Below are positions 27,044 to 35,675 of a stretch of DNA of 50,629 nt, one piece after another. Every line of letters starts with the position of its first letter. The first letter of the stretch is position 1. The position numbers were made by a program, and so were the translations under genes. Source of the stretch: UBA7328 sp002471345 (lineage in GTDB: Bacteria; Bacteroidota; Bacteroidia; Chitinophagales; Saprospiraceae); assembly GCA_964011275.1 (NCBI GenBank), contig CAXGOB010000034.1, forward strand, positions 1 to 50,629, in the 5' to 3' direction. Below the pieces are notes generated by a model. That model worked only from the letters and a program-made list of their open reading frames with translations, was not told where the DNA came from and searched no databases.

Positions 27044-27400
27044 ATGGAAAATCAAATAGAGAAAAATTTAACCCATGTCCATGACTTATTGTCAAATGGA
27101 CAATTCATAGAAGCTATGGAAACTTATTTACATGAAGACGTAGAGTTAAGAGAGGCAAATGGTGAACCTAAAAAAGGAAAAGCATACTGTGTAAAATTTG
27201 AAGATGATTTTATTAAAAATGATGTAAAAGAATTTGTTGGTTATAAAGTTGGAAGTTATGCAGTAAATGGTAACAATAGTTTTTATGATGCAGTTATGAC
27301 TTTGAAACTGAATGACGGGACTACAATGGTTTCTGAGCAGATAGTGGCAACAGAATGGAAGGATGGCAAAATATTTAGAGAACGGTATTATCATGCTTAA
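27044..27400 (+). CDS. NTF2/SnoaL-like small protein
   Basis: A 118-residue protein with the pattern of the NTF2-like alpha+beta fold: an N-terminal helix (HVHDLLSNGQFIEAMETYLHEDVELREANG) then strands ending in EQIVATEWKDGKIFRERYYHA, which is typical of SnoaL-type proteins. Catalytic residues cannot be assigned. It sits between thioredoxin (33 bases) and the reductase fusion (20 bases), so it is co-transcribed with them. Its role there is unknown; small-molecule binding or isomerase activity is possible. Confidence 0.75.
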   Translation: MENQIEKNLTHVHDLLSNGQFIEAMETYLHEDVELREANGEPKKGKAYCVKFEDDFIKNDVKEFVGYKVGSYAVNGNNSFYDAVMTLKLNDGTTMVSEQIVATEWKDGKIFRERYYHA

Positions 27401-27420
27401 CCAATAAAATAGAAATTCAG

Positions 27421-28830
27421 ATGATAGACACAATTGTATTCTATGGCGCCGATTGGTGCCCTGATTGTATAAGAGCTAAAAACTTTCTAAAGGATAATGG
27501 AATTGAATATACCTTCATTGATGTAGATTTAGACAAAGAAGCGACTTCATTAGTGGAAAAAATTAACAATGGAAAAAGAATTATTCCTACGTTAATTATT
27601 CATGATAAATCCTATACCAATCCAGATAATATTGTGCTATCATCTGTCTTAGGAATTAATGATGTAGGAAGAGTTCAGTTGTATGGCGCTGATTGGTGTC
27701 CAGATTGTAGAAGGGCTAAAAGTTTTCTTAGAGATAGTGGCATTAATTTCGAGTTTATTGATGTAGATATACATCCATGGGCGACACAAAAGGTCGAAGA
27801 AATTAACAGAGGAAAGAGAATTATTCCTACCATTTTAATCGATAATATACCATATACTAATCCTGATAATCAAAAACTTACCGTACTGCTTTCCATTAAT
27901 ACTGAGAAGGAAACTAAAATATTTGATACAATTATTATAGGAGGAGGAGCAGCAGGGTTGACTACTTCAATTTACGCCCAAAGAGATCGATTTGATACTT
28001 TGATTTTAGAAAAAAAGAATATTGGTGGAAATGCTTTTCTAACTGAAAAAATCGAAAACTATCCAGGTTTTCATTCTATTTCAGGACCGAAACTAATGGA
28101 TAAGATGGAAGAGCAGGCTAAAACCTATGGCGCTGTCGTAAAAACAGGTGAAGAAGTATTGAGTATAGTAAAAAGTGGTGAACTGTTTGAAGTAGAAACT
28201 AAAAGTAATTCTTATTCTGGAAAGACCGTAGTTCTATCCACGGGTTCTACCTATCGCAAATTGGGAATTCCTAATGAAGAAGAGTTAATAGGATCGGGAA
28301 TTCATTTTTGTGCCACCTGTGATGGGGCATTCTATAGAAACAAAGATATAATTGTGATAGGTGGCGGAAACTCTGCATTGGAGGAAGGGATTTTTCTTGC
28401 GGGTTTTTGCAAAAGCGTCAAAATTATAAATAACACAAATCAATTTTCAGCATCAGATACCTATGTTGAGAAACTGTCTACTATTGATAATATTACTACA
28501 TACATGAATAAAACTTCGGTTGAGTTTATTGCTGATGAAAATGGATTATTTGATTCTCTTTTGGTACAAGACAATGCTTCAAACGAGAAGTCTCATATCT
28601 CAGCAGACGGAGTATTTATTTTTATTGGATTAGTACCAAATACGAAGGCTTTTAAAGACATTGTCAATTTAGACGAAAATGGATTCGTTCAAACTACTGC
28701 ATTAGCCGAGACATCAGTAACAGGAATATTCGCCGCAGGAGATTGCAGAGAAGGAGCTATAGCCCAAGTAGCTGCGGCAACAGGAGAAGGTGTGTTAGCA
28801 AGCTATGGCGTTCGGAATTTTCTGAAATAG
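27421..28830 (+). CDS. Glutaredoxin-glutaredoxin-thioredoxin reductase fusion
   Basis: A 469-residue flavoprotein with two near-duplicate N-terminal glutaredoxin/NrdH-like domains. Domain 1 covers residues 1-78 (WCPDC, Cys13 and Cys16), domain 2 residues 84-160 (WCPDC, Cys93 and Cys96); each has the cis-Pro loop KRIIPT and the TNPDN segment. A complete thioredoxin-reductase-type module follows (about 165-469): FAD motif GGGAAG (174-179), redox pair CATC (297-300), dinucleotide motif GGGNSA (314-319) and C-terminal AAGDC. The arginine signature HRRxxxR that binds the NADPH 2'-phosphate is absent (INNTNQFSAS occupies the site), so the electron donor may not be NADPH. It ends a cluster with thioredoxin and may reduce both its own Grx domains and that partner. 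Confidence 0.88.
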   Translation: MIDTIVFYGADWCPDCIRAKNFLKDNGIEYTFIDVDLDKEATSLVEKINNGKRIIPTLIIHDKSYTNPDNIVLSSVLGINDVGRVQLYGADWCPDCRRAKSFLRDSGINFEFIDVDIHPWATQKVEEINRGKRIIPTILIDNIPYTNPDNQKLTVLLSINTEKETKIFDTIIIGGGAAGLTTSIYAQRDRFDTLILEKKNIGGNAFLTEKIENYPGFHSISGPKLMDKMEEQAKTYGAVVKTGEEVLSIVKSGELFEVETKSNSYSGKTVVLSTGSTYRKLGIPNEEELIGSGIHFCATCDGAFYRNKDIIVIGGGNSALEEGIFLAGFCKSVKIINNTNQFSASDTYVEKLSTIDNITTYMNKTSVEFIADENGLFDSLLVQDNASNEKSHISADGVFIFIGLVPNTKAFKDIVNLDENGFVQTTALAETSVTGIFAAGDCREGAIAQVAAATGEGVLASYGVRNFLK

Positions 28831-28901
28831 AGCTGATGCATTTAATAGAAGCGAAGAAGTAGAATTACAGAATTAGAAAAATCTTATTTATTGGATAGAT
28901 T

Positions 28902-28936
28902 TACTAATTATGAAATAACATCCATAATTATTAGTA
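28902..28936. terminator. Possible AT-rich hairpin between convergent genes
   Basis: TACTAATTATG (28902-28912) is nearly complementary to CATAATTATTAGTA (28923-28936), with a three-base bulge. It lies between the convergent reductase fusion and trpA and might stop transcripts from either side. Support is weak because the stem has almost no G or C. Confidence 0.2.
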
Positions 28937-29010
28937 TTGAATTCTCTGTTATTAAATGAATAGAACTGCTTATTCTTTTATACCGCATTTTTTATTTAGG
29001 AACTTTAAAT

Positions 29011-29781
29011 CTATCGGATTGAATGAACAAAGCTTTTCACCTTGTCATTGATCGTCTTTTCTCCATCCAAGGCTCTGATAAATGCACTCCCTATAATAGC
29101 TCCATTACTATTGCTACAGGCTACTTCATAGGTAGATTTGTCATGTATTCCAAATCCAATTAGTGCAGGAGTGGAGAGATTCATCTTATTAATATGATCA
29201 AAATAGGCTTGTTGTGTTGTACTGATATCTCCGGTTTTACCAGTTATGCTAGACTGACTTACCACATACACAAAGCCAGTGCTCAACTGATCTGCTAAAA
29301 GAATTCTTTCATCCGATGTCTGAGGTGTAATTAAAAAACTAAAAGCAATATCTCTTTCTTCCAAATCTTTCTTGAACTCATTCTGAAAGATATCCATTGG
29401 CAAATCAGGAAGTATAAGTCCATCTATTCCTATTTGAACACATTTATCCAAGAATTTTTCTTGACCATATTGTATCACTTGGTTGAGATAACCCATAAGA
29501 ATGATAGGTGTCTCATGGGATTTTCTAAATTCCTTTACCTGATCAAAAAGAAGATCTAAAGACATTCCATTTTTCAATGCTTTCATACTGCTCTGCTGTA
29601 TGGTAAAACCATCAGCAAGGGGATCAGAATAAGGCATTCCTAACTCTATGAGATCGACTCCACAATGAGTTAGATTTGTAGCGATTCTTACCGTATCGTC
29701 GAGCTTAGGATATCCCGCAGTGAAATAAACATTTAGAATATCCTTCTTCTTTTTCTTAAAAAGTTCTTTGATGCGATTCAT
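29011..29781 (-). CDS. trpA: Tryptophan synthase alpha subunit
   Basis: A 256-residue TIM-barrel lyase that splits indole-3-glycerol phosphate to indole and glyceraldehyde 3-phosphate. The catalytic Glu and Asp are in ELGMPYSDPLADG, and the phosphate-binding loop is represented by GFGIHDKSTYEVA and GAIIGSAFIRAL. It is the last gene of the trp operon but is separated from trpB by a Rieske oxygenase gene, an unusual arrangement because trpB and trpA are normally adjacent. All catalytic positions look intact. Confidence 0.94.
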   Translation of the reverse strand: MNRIKELFKKKKKDILNVYFTAGYPKLDDTVRIATNLTHCGVDLIELGMPYSDPLADGFTIQQSSMKALKNGMSLDLLFDQVKEFRKSHETPIILMGYLNQVIQYGQEKFLDKCVQIGIDGLILPDLPMDIFQNEFKKDLEERDIAFSFLITPQTSDERILLADQLSTGFVYVVSQSSITGKTGDISTTQQAYFDHINKMNLSTPALIGFGIHDKSTYEVACSNSNGAIIGSAFIRALDGEKTINDKVKSFVHSIR

Positions 29782-29807
29782 TAAATTATACTGCTCTTTA
29801 TCTATAA

Positions 29808-30980
29808 TTACAATTGTCTATATGGTCCTAATTTCTCTCCTAAAATATCATGAAACGTCTTCAGCCCTTTTTCATAACCTCCAACTAAAAAAGTATCATT
29901 TGCGCCACTTTTCATCCCTATCTGGGCTTGTGCACAAATGTGAAAATCTTCACTAGCAAAAACTCCTTGGTCGATTAACTTAAAACTTCTTTCAAAGTGT
30001 GCTAATTCTTTTTCAGATTCAGGTTTACGAGTAATGATACAATTATGTATGATCACCGTCTCATCTACTTTTGTAGGATAAAAAGTCACCTGAGAGGTAT
30101 AGTCTGGATGCATGATTGTTGTGGTATTCGGCCAGATCAAATGTGAAAATGAGCCATGGTTTCTGAAATTCCATTTGTCGGATGGGAGGTCTATTGCTTC
30201 TTCAATTTCATTTCGAGCTACTATAGATCGGATATGTTGCTTTTCTCTTTCTTGTACAGCTAAATTATCTTTGAAAAACCCACCAACTGTTTTCTTATGC
30301 AATCGAGTCACATGATAGCCATCTTGAAACGCTTCAATATGTAGTTTCCAATTAGCCTTACAGACATGTTTTGATTGTTTGAAAAAATAACCTTCATTTA
30401 ATCCAAACTCTTCTAAATCTACAGCAATGTTGCCTAAAAAATCTTGTATATCTATTCTGGAGTCAAGATTAGGATTGACCCATATTAATCCATGAGCTTC
30501 TTTTATTGGAACTTCTTTGAGCGATCTACAGCTTTTGTCAAATCCTGGAAAACCTTCTTCAGCAGGAACAAAAATTAGACTCCCGTTTAGATCATAAGTC
30601 CAATGATGATATTGACATGAGAAGGTTTTGGTCTGAGAAATTTTATCTGCATTTGAAAGTCTAACTCCTCTATGTCTACACACATTTAGAAAACATTTTA
30701 CTTGACCATCTTTTGCTCTTACAATCAGAAGTGGTTTGTCTAAGTGATCAAATGTGAAATGATCTCCAGAATTCTTTAACATACTGCTGAATCCTACTAC
30801 AATTGGAACATCATCAAATATTTGTTCCTTTTCATACTGAAACCATGACTCATCCGTATACTGCCTCACATCTAATTCAATAGTTTCAAACGGATACTGT
30901 GGGCGATCATTTTTCACAGTGTCAATTAGTTCTTGGAACAATCCATATCGTGGGTCAGTGCTAGTTTCAGTCGCAATCAT
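29808..30980 (-). CDS. Rieske non-heme iron oxygenase, alpha-subunit type
   Basis: A 390-residue aromatic-ring-hydroxylating-type oxygenase. The Rieske [2Fe-2S] site is Cys101-x-His103 (CRHRG) and Cys122-x2-His125 (CQYHHW). The catalytic iron domain has ANWKLHIEAFQDGYHVTRLH with bridging Asp220 and ligands His223 and His228, and a late acidic ligand probably in EDFHICAQ. It starts 7 bases after trpB and ends 26 bases before trpA, so it is transcribed within the trp operon. No reductase, ferredoxin or beta subunit is encoded nearby. The substrate is unknown; an indole, tryptophan or anthranilate-derived compound is suggested by the context only. Confidence 0.9.
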   Translation of the reverse strand: MIATETSTDPRYGLFQELIDTVKNDRPQYPFETIELDVRQYTDESWFQYEKEQIFDDVPIVVGFSSMLKNSGDHFTFDHLDKPLLIVRAKDGQVKCFLNVCRHRGVRLSNADKISQTKTFSCQYHHWTYDLNGSLIFVPAEEGFPGFDKSCRSLKEVPIKEAHGLIWVNPNLDSRIDIQDFLGNIAVDLEEFGLNEGYFFKQSKHVCKANWKLHIEAFQDGYHVTRLHKKTVGGFFKDNLAVQEREKQHIRSIVARNEIEEAIDLPSDKWNFRNHGSFSHLIWPNTTTIMHPDYTSQVTFYPTKVDETVIIHNCIITRKPESEKELAHFERSFKLIDQGVFASEDFHICAQAQIGMKSGANDTFLVGGYEKGLKTFHDILGEKLGPYRQL

Positions 30981-30987
30981 AAGTTCT

Positions 30988-32205
30988 TTATTCTTGATTA
31001 TCAGATATTCTATGACCTATTTTCCCTTCCATATAATTCATATAGGTCTCTAAATCTTTGTCTCCTCTCCCTGACAAATTTACCACGACTACGTCTTCTT
31101 CTTTTATATCCATCTTTTCTAATACACCTAAAGCATGTGCTGTCTCCAAAGCAGGGATGATTCCTTCTTTTTTGGATAAAAACATTGCTGCTTCAAGAGC
31201 TTCACCATCTGTACTACTATACACTTTTGCCCGACCAGATTTTATAAGATTAGCATGCATTGGCCCAATTCCTGGGTAGTCTAAGCCCGCTGAAATGGAG
31301 TAAGGTTCGACGATTTGCCCATCTTCTGTTTGCATTAAAAGCGTTCTGCTTCCATGAATGATTCCTGGAGATCCTAAGATACTTGTTGCTGCGGATTCTC
31401 CACTATCTATTCCGAGACCTGCTGCTTCTACAGCAATAAGTTTGACTCTTTCATCATTGAGATAATGATAGTATGCTCCAGCAGCGTTACTTCCTCCTCC
31501 TACACATGCCACAATGTAATCAGGAAATTCCCTATCCTCTTTCTCCATAAGTTGATATTGGATCTCTTCACTTATCACTGATTGGAATTTTGCTACCATA
31601 TCTGGATAAGGATGAGGACCTACCACAGAGCCAATAATGTAATGGGTTTCTTCTGGATGGTTGATCCAATCACGGATAGCCTCATTTGTGGCATCTTTAA
31701 GAGTCCTGCTACCACTTAAAGCTGGTCGTACAGATGCGCCAAGCATTTTCATTCGGGCTACATTGGGAGCTTGGCGAGCTATATCTACTTCTCCCATGAA
31801 CACTATGCATTCTAACCCCATAAGTGCGCAAACTGTTGCCGTAGCCACTCCATGTTGCCCAGCTCCTGTCTCAGCAATAATTCTCTTCTTGCCTAACCTC
31901 TGAGCTAATAATATTTGCCCAATTGTATTGTTGATTTTGTGTGCTCCAGTATGATTGAGATCTTCTCTTTTGAGATATATTTTTGTTTTGAAATAAGAAG
32001 ATAAATTAGGTGCAAAGTAGAGTGGAGTAGGGCGCCCAACGTAGTCTTTGAGTAAATTGTCAAAATCCTTTTTGAATGAGGACTCATTCATAATATTAAG
32101 ATATTGCTCTCTCAACTGCTCTACATTTGCATGTAACATTTCAGGTATAAATGCCCCACCATAGTCTCCATAAAAACCCCTCTTATCAATGTTGTAATCG
32201 GTCAT
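30988..32205 (-). CDS. trpB: Tryptophan synthase beta subunit
   Basis: A 405-residue pyridoxal-phosphate enzyme that condenses indole with serine to tryptophan. The PLP lysine is Lys90 in LNHTGAHKINN, and the phosphate-binding loop is VGGGSNAAGAY. The KREDLNHTG start of the active site and the C-terminal LSGRGDKDL are typical of TrpB1, the form that works with TrpA. It overlaps trpF by 4 bases and is followed after 7 bases by the Rieske gene. Confidence 0.96.
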   Translation of the reverse strand: MTDYNIDKRGFYGDYGGAFIPEMLHANVEQLREQYLNIMNESSFKKDFDNLLKDYVGRPTPLYFAPNLSSYFKTKIYLKREDLNHTGAHKINNTIGQILLAQRLGKKRIIAETGAGQHGVATATVCALMGLECIVFMGEVDIARQAPNVARMKMLGASVRPALSGSRTLKDATNEAIRDWINHPEETHYIIGSVVGPHPYPDMVAKFQSVISEEIQYQLMEKEDREFPDYIVACVGGGSNAAGAYYHYLNDERVKLIAVEAAGLGIDSGESAATSILGSPGIIHGSRTLLMQTEDGQIVEPYSISAGLDYPGIGPMHANLIKSGRAKVYSSTDGEALEAAMFLSKKEGIIPALETAHALGVLEKMDIKEEDVVVVNLSGRGDKDLETYMNYMEGKIGHRISDNQE

Positions 32206-32831
32206 TGTTCTTGTAATTTTTTAGTAAAATAAGACACTTTTTCTACAATTTTAATACCTGGCGCAGATTCGAATTTGCTGTTAATATCTACACCTTTTAG
32301 AGCTGGATGATCTATAGCTAATATAGCCTTGTGATCATCAGGTCCTAGACCTCCACTTAGAAGAAATGATGTGTTTCCAGAATATGAGTTAAGTGTTTCC
32401 CATTTAAACTTTACTCCGGTACCTCCATGATTGGGACTTTTAGTGTCAAAAAGGAGATAATCGCAAAACTCATAACCTTCGACCTCCAAATCTATATTGA
32501 CACCTTCTTGGATTCCAAAAGCCTTAATAACTTTCATGCTCTTTTGAATTTCCATGCAATAAACAATAGATTCATTACCATGGAGCTGGGCATAATCTAG
32601 ATTGTACGCAGTTCCTATCTCTTTGACTTTCTCTAATTCTTCATTCACGAAAACTCCAACTTTAAAGATATGATCAGGAATTTTTTCAGAAAAGGATAAT
32701 CTATTCTCTCCTAAATATCGCTTTGAAGGTTTATAGAAATTGAGTCCAATCATATCAATCGAAAGAGCAGCTATGTCACTAAGATTCTGTTCATCTATTA
32801 ATCCGCAGACTTTGACTAGCATATTTCTCAT
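32202..32831 (-). CDS. trpF: Phosphoribosylanthranilate isomerase
   Basis: A 209-residue TIM-barrel isomerase converting phosphoribosylanthranilate to the carboxyphenylamino-deoxyribulose phosphate. Catalytic Cys lies in VKVCGL near the N-terminus and the Asp in LLFDTKSPNHGGTG; the phosphate site is LLSGGLGPDD and VDINSKFESAPGIK. It overlaps both trpC (4 bases) and trpB (4 bases), so it is firmly part of the operon. An alternative start three codons later (MLVKVCG) is possible. Confidence 0.93.
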   Translation of the reverse strand: MRNMLVKVCGLIDEQNLSDIAALSIDMIGLNFYKPSKRYLGENRLSFSEKIPDHIFKVGVFVNEELEKVKEIGTAYNLDYAQLHGNESIVYCMEIQKSMKVIKAFGIQEGVNIDLEVEGYEFCDYLLFDTKSPNHGGTGVKFKWETLNSYSGNTSFLLSGGLGPDDHKAILAIDHPALKGVDINSKFESAPGIKIVEKVSYFTKKLQEQ

Positions 32832-33613
32832 GCGATCACTTCTTTTATAAAATTACCACATGCTTTTCCAGGATCATCTGTTTTCATAAAATTCTCACCA
32901 ATTAGAAAACCTTTAAATCCAACATCCATTAACTCTTTTACAACATTTGGATCAGATATACCTGATTCTGATATCTTAGTTATCTCAGAAGGTAATTTCT
33001 CATACATCTTTTTAGAATGATTGAAATCTACATTGAAAGTCCTCAAATCACGATTATTTATGCCAATGACATTCACATTCAAATCTATTTTATCCAATTC
33101 ATTTTCATGGTGTAGTTCTAATAGAACGCTTAATCCTAAGTTTTGAGCTGTCGAAGTGAATGACTTGATTTCTTCTTTTGTCAGAACTTCCGCGATGAGT
33201 AAAATAGCGTCAGCGCCTATAGATTTAGCCTCGATTATTTGATATTCATTGACAGTGAAGTCTTTTCTCAAAATAGGAATATCCACTACTTCTCTTCCTT
33301 CCAAGAGAAATCTATTCCCTCCTCCAAAAAAATATTCATCAGTCAGACAAGAAATCGCCGTTGCGCCATTATCAGCATAAGCCTTCATTACTTCATCTGC
33401 TTTTGCAGTTAGATTTATTTCTGGTTTAGATGGAGACTTTCTTTTGTACTCACTAATTATTCCTGCTGTTTTACTGTTTTCTAGATGATCAGATAAGCTA
33501 TAAGGAGTTCTTTTAAAATATTCACTCTTTTCTAACTTTGGTAATGAAGTTTCTTCTTGACTACGTATGACCTCTTCTTTTTTGTACTGAACTATTTTAT
33601 TTAGTATATACAC
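32828..33613 (-). CDS. trpC: Indole-3-glycerol phosphate synthase
   Basis: A 261-residue TIM-barrel enzyme that forms indole-3-glycerol phosphate. Conserved positions are IISEYKRKSPSK (substrate lysine region), ISCLTDEYFFGG, LRKDFTVNEYQI (catalytic Lys in RKDF), INNRDLRTF and SESGI. It uses a GTG start that directly follows the trpG stop (TAA-GTG). This leaves no room for trpD, which normally stands between trpG and trpC in this phylum. Confidence 0.95.
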   Translation of the reverse strand: MYILNKIVQYKKEEVIRSQEETSLPKLEKSEYFKRTPYSLSDHLENSKTAGIISEYKRKSPSKPEINLTAKADEVMKAYADNGATAISCLTDEYFFGGGNRFLLEGREVVDIPILRKDFTVNEYQIIEAKSIGADAILLIAEVLTKEEIKSFTSTAQNLGLSVLLELHHENELDKIDLNVNVIGINNRDLRTFNVDFNHSKKMYEKLPSEITKISESGISDPNVVKELMDVGFKGFLIGENFMKTDDPGKACGNFIKEVIA

Positions 33614-34195
33614 TTAACAATAATATTTTATAAAGTTAGATACCATTTGCTTACCCTCTGGAGTCAGTACAGACTCAGGATGGAACTGTACACCTACAAT
33701 AGGTAGATTCTTATGCTCAATGGCCATTATTTCGCCATCAGAATCAACGCTACTTATTCTGAAATCATCTGATATTGAAGATTTCTCTATAACCCATGAA
33801 TGATACCTCCCCCCTTCAAATGTGGTGGATACACCTTCAAATAACTTCGAATCAGATAGACTTACATTGAGACGAGTCATGACTCCATGATACACTTCAT
33901 CCATATTCTTTATTTGTGCTCCAAAGCATTCCCCAATAGCTTGATGACCTAAACAAACACCCATCATTGGTATTTTTCCTTTGTACTTTTCGATCACTTC
34001 TTTCATTTGGCCTGCTTCATCAGGAATTCCTGGGCCTGGGGAAAAGAATAAAATATCAAATTGATCAACATCTTCAATATTAAATTGATCATTTCTCCAT
34101 ACTGTAATTTCATATCCTACAATCTCTTCAATGAGATGCACCAAGTTGTAGGTAAAAGAATCGTAGTTGTCTATTATCAATATTTTCTTCATCAC
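33614..34195 (-). CDS. trpG: Anthranilate synthase component II (glutamine amidotransferase)
   Basis: A 193-residue class-I glutamine amidotransferase that feeds ammonia to TrpE. The nucleophile Cys81 is in GVCLGHQAIGE, the His-Glu pair in VQFHPES near the C-terminus, and the oxyanion region in SPGPGIPDEAG. It lies 18 bases behind trpE, which makes the pairing with anthranilate synthase much more likely than a role as folate PabA, although the protein could serve both. Confidence 0.94.
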   Translation of the reverse strand: MMKKILIIDNYDSFTYNLVHLIEEIVGYEITVWRNDQFNIEDVDQFDILFFSPGPGIPDEAGQMKEVIEKYKGKIPMMGVCLGHQAIGECFGAQIKNMDEVYHGVMTRLNVSLSDSKLFEGVSTTFEGGRYHSWVIEKSSISDDFRISSVDSDGEIMAIEHKNLPIVGVQFHPESVLTPEGKQMVSNFIKYYC

Positions 34196-34213
34196 TTTTC
34201 TTTTCTCAAATTC

Positions 34214-35596
34214 TTAGCCAATTTCTTCTGCTAATGAAATTGCTTTTTTTAATGCAGCTAGCTTATTACTTACTTCTTGAAGTTCACTTTCTTCTTCTGA
34301 TTTCATTACAATCCCTGCTCCTGCTTGTCTTATCATTACATTGTCTTTGCTTAAAAAAGATCGAATAATAATGGCATGATCTAATTCTCCATTGAATTTG
34401 ATCAATCCAATGCCACCACCATAAAATGACCTTCCATTTGGTTCATACTCATCTATTAGACTCATGGCTTTGTACTTAGGTGCTCCTGATAAAGTCCCAG
34501 CCGGAAAAGTGTCACCATATATTTTTACACTTTTTGTCTTATCAACTACTCTGCCTATTACTTTCGAAACTAAATGAATAACATGACTGAAATATTGAAT
34601 AATCTTATAATCCACAACTTCTACATTCTTACTATTTCTACTCAGATCATTTCTTGCAAGATCTACTAACATTACATGCTCAGCAACCTCCTTAGGGTCA
34701 TTTGCCAATTCTTCTGCTTTGATTTTGTCATATTCCTCATCACCTGTTCGACGATATGTTCCAGCAATGGGATGTATTTCTGCTATTCCATCTTCTATTT
34801 TTAGCTGAGCCTCAGGAGATGAACCAAATATTCTGTAGTCTTTGTAGTTAAAGTAAAATAGGTAAGGACTAGGATTAATAGAACGCAACGCCCTATAAAC
34901 ATTAAAATCGTCTCCCTTATATGGCAAGTAAAATTTTCTGGATAATACAATCTGAAAGACATCTCCTCTTTTACAATGTTTCTTTCCTTTTGTAACCATG
35001 CCTTTGAAATCTGAATCAGTCATATTACTGTATTCTTCTCCCGCAGTTCTGAAATTTCCTACAGCATGATACCTACCATTGATTAGTTGAACCACACTGT
35101 CCAAATTCGTGTTTTCTCCTTCGGGGCAATTATCTATAAGAATTAGACTTTCATGAAAATGGTCAAATATGATGATGTTGCGATAATACCCATATCGCAT
35201 ATTTGGAATCCTTTCATCCAATTTTTCTGAAGACAGCTGAATATCTTCGAAATGTTGCACACCATTATAACAAGTATATCCAAAAATGGCTTGACTATCA
35301 TAAAGGCTAGAAGAGGTGTCTAGTTCAAAACTGGCCATAAATGACTGAACCTCCTCATAAATGTCAAACTCACGTTTTTCAAACTCACCTGTTTTAAATA
35401 CACCTTCATCAATTCGGAAGGATTTTAATTCATTGAAGCAAATCATTGATTTACTTCCTTCTTTCACTGAATAAGCTGAGGTCTCTAACAAATGAGCTAT
35501 TCCATATTTCTCCCTTATTCTTAGATATAAGGAAACAGGTGTCGTTAGGTCTGCTATAATTTCTTTGTGATGTGTTATTATTTTCATTTCTTTCAT
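34214..35596 (-). CDS. trpE: Anthranilate synthase component I
   Basis: A 460-residue chorismate-utilising enzyme making anthranilate from chorismate. The N-terminal domain has the feedback-inhibition motif HLLETSAYS (cf. LLES), so the enzyme is probably inhibited by tryptophan. The catalytic domain shows IHPIAGTYRRTGDEEYD, LVDLARNDLSRNS, FPAGTLSGAPK and GRSFYGGGIG. It is the first structural gene after the trp leader and attenuator (35615-35738). The start at 35596 is preceded by GAAATGAAAG; ATG at 35587 is an equal alternative. Confidence 0.95.
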   Translation of the reverse strand: MKEMKIITHHKEIIADLTTPVSLYLRIREKYGIAHLLETSAYSVKEGSKSMICFNELKSFRIDEGVFKTGEFEKREFDIYEEVQSFMASFELDTSSSLYDSQAIFGYTCYNGVQHFEDIQLSSEKLDERIPNMRYGYYRNIIIFDHFHESLILIDNCPEGENTNLDSVVQLINGRYHAVGNFRTAGEEYSNMTDSDFKGMVTKGKKHCKRGDVFQIVLSRKFYLPYKGDDFNVYRALRSINPSPYLFYFNYKDYRIFGSSPEAQLKIEDGIAEIHPIAGTYRRTGDEEYDKIKAEELANDPKEVAEHVMLVDLARNDLSRNSKNVEVVDYKIIQYFSHVIHLVSKVIGRVVDKTKSVKIYGDTFPAGTLSGAPKYKAMSLIDEYEPNGRSFYGGGIGLIKFNGELDHAIIIRSFLSKDNVMIRQAGAGIVMKSEEESELQEVSNKLAALKKAISLAEEIG

Positions 35597-35607
35597 TTCA
35601 AATCTTG

Positions 35608-35651
35608 TAAAATAAAAAACGGCTTGTCGTGAAATTCGACAAGCCGTTTTT
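35608..35651 (-). terminator. trp attenuator: intrinsic terminator in the trpE leader
   Basis: On the minus strand ACGGCTTGTCG (35647-35637) pairs with CGACAAGCCGT (35629-35619) around an AATTTCA loop. Four more A-T pairs extend it to a perfect 15-bp stem (35615-35651), followed by T and ATTTTAC. It lies between the Trp-rich leader peptide and trpE, 19 bases before the trpE start, not after a gene, so it is placed to act as an attenuator. A 7-bp alternative pairing (AAGTTGT at 35670-35676 with ACGGCTT at 35641-35647, two wobbles) could be the antiterminator. Confidence 0.85.
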
Positions 35652-35675
35652 ACTCATAGTTAATGATGTACAACT

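Noticed and set aside
27421..27900. Repeat unit of the two Grx domains considered as a DNA repeat or assembly duplication
   Set aside because: The two copies differ at many codons and both keep complete motifs, so they are an old protein-level duplication, not a recent repeat.
35615..35651. Terminator of the AsmA-like gene rather than an attenuator
   Set aside because: It lies about 140 bases after that gene, behind a promoter-like element and a Trp-rich leader ORF, and directly in front of trpE.
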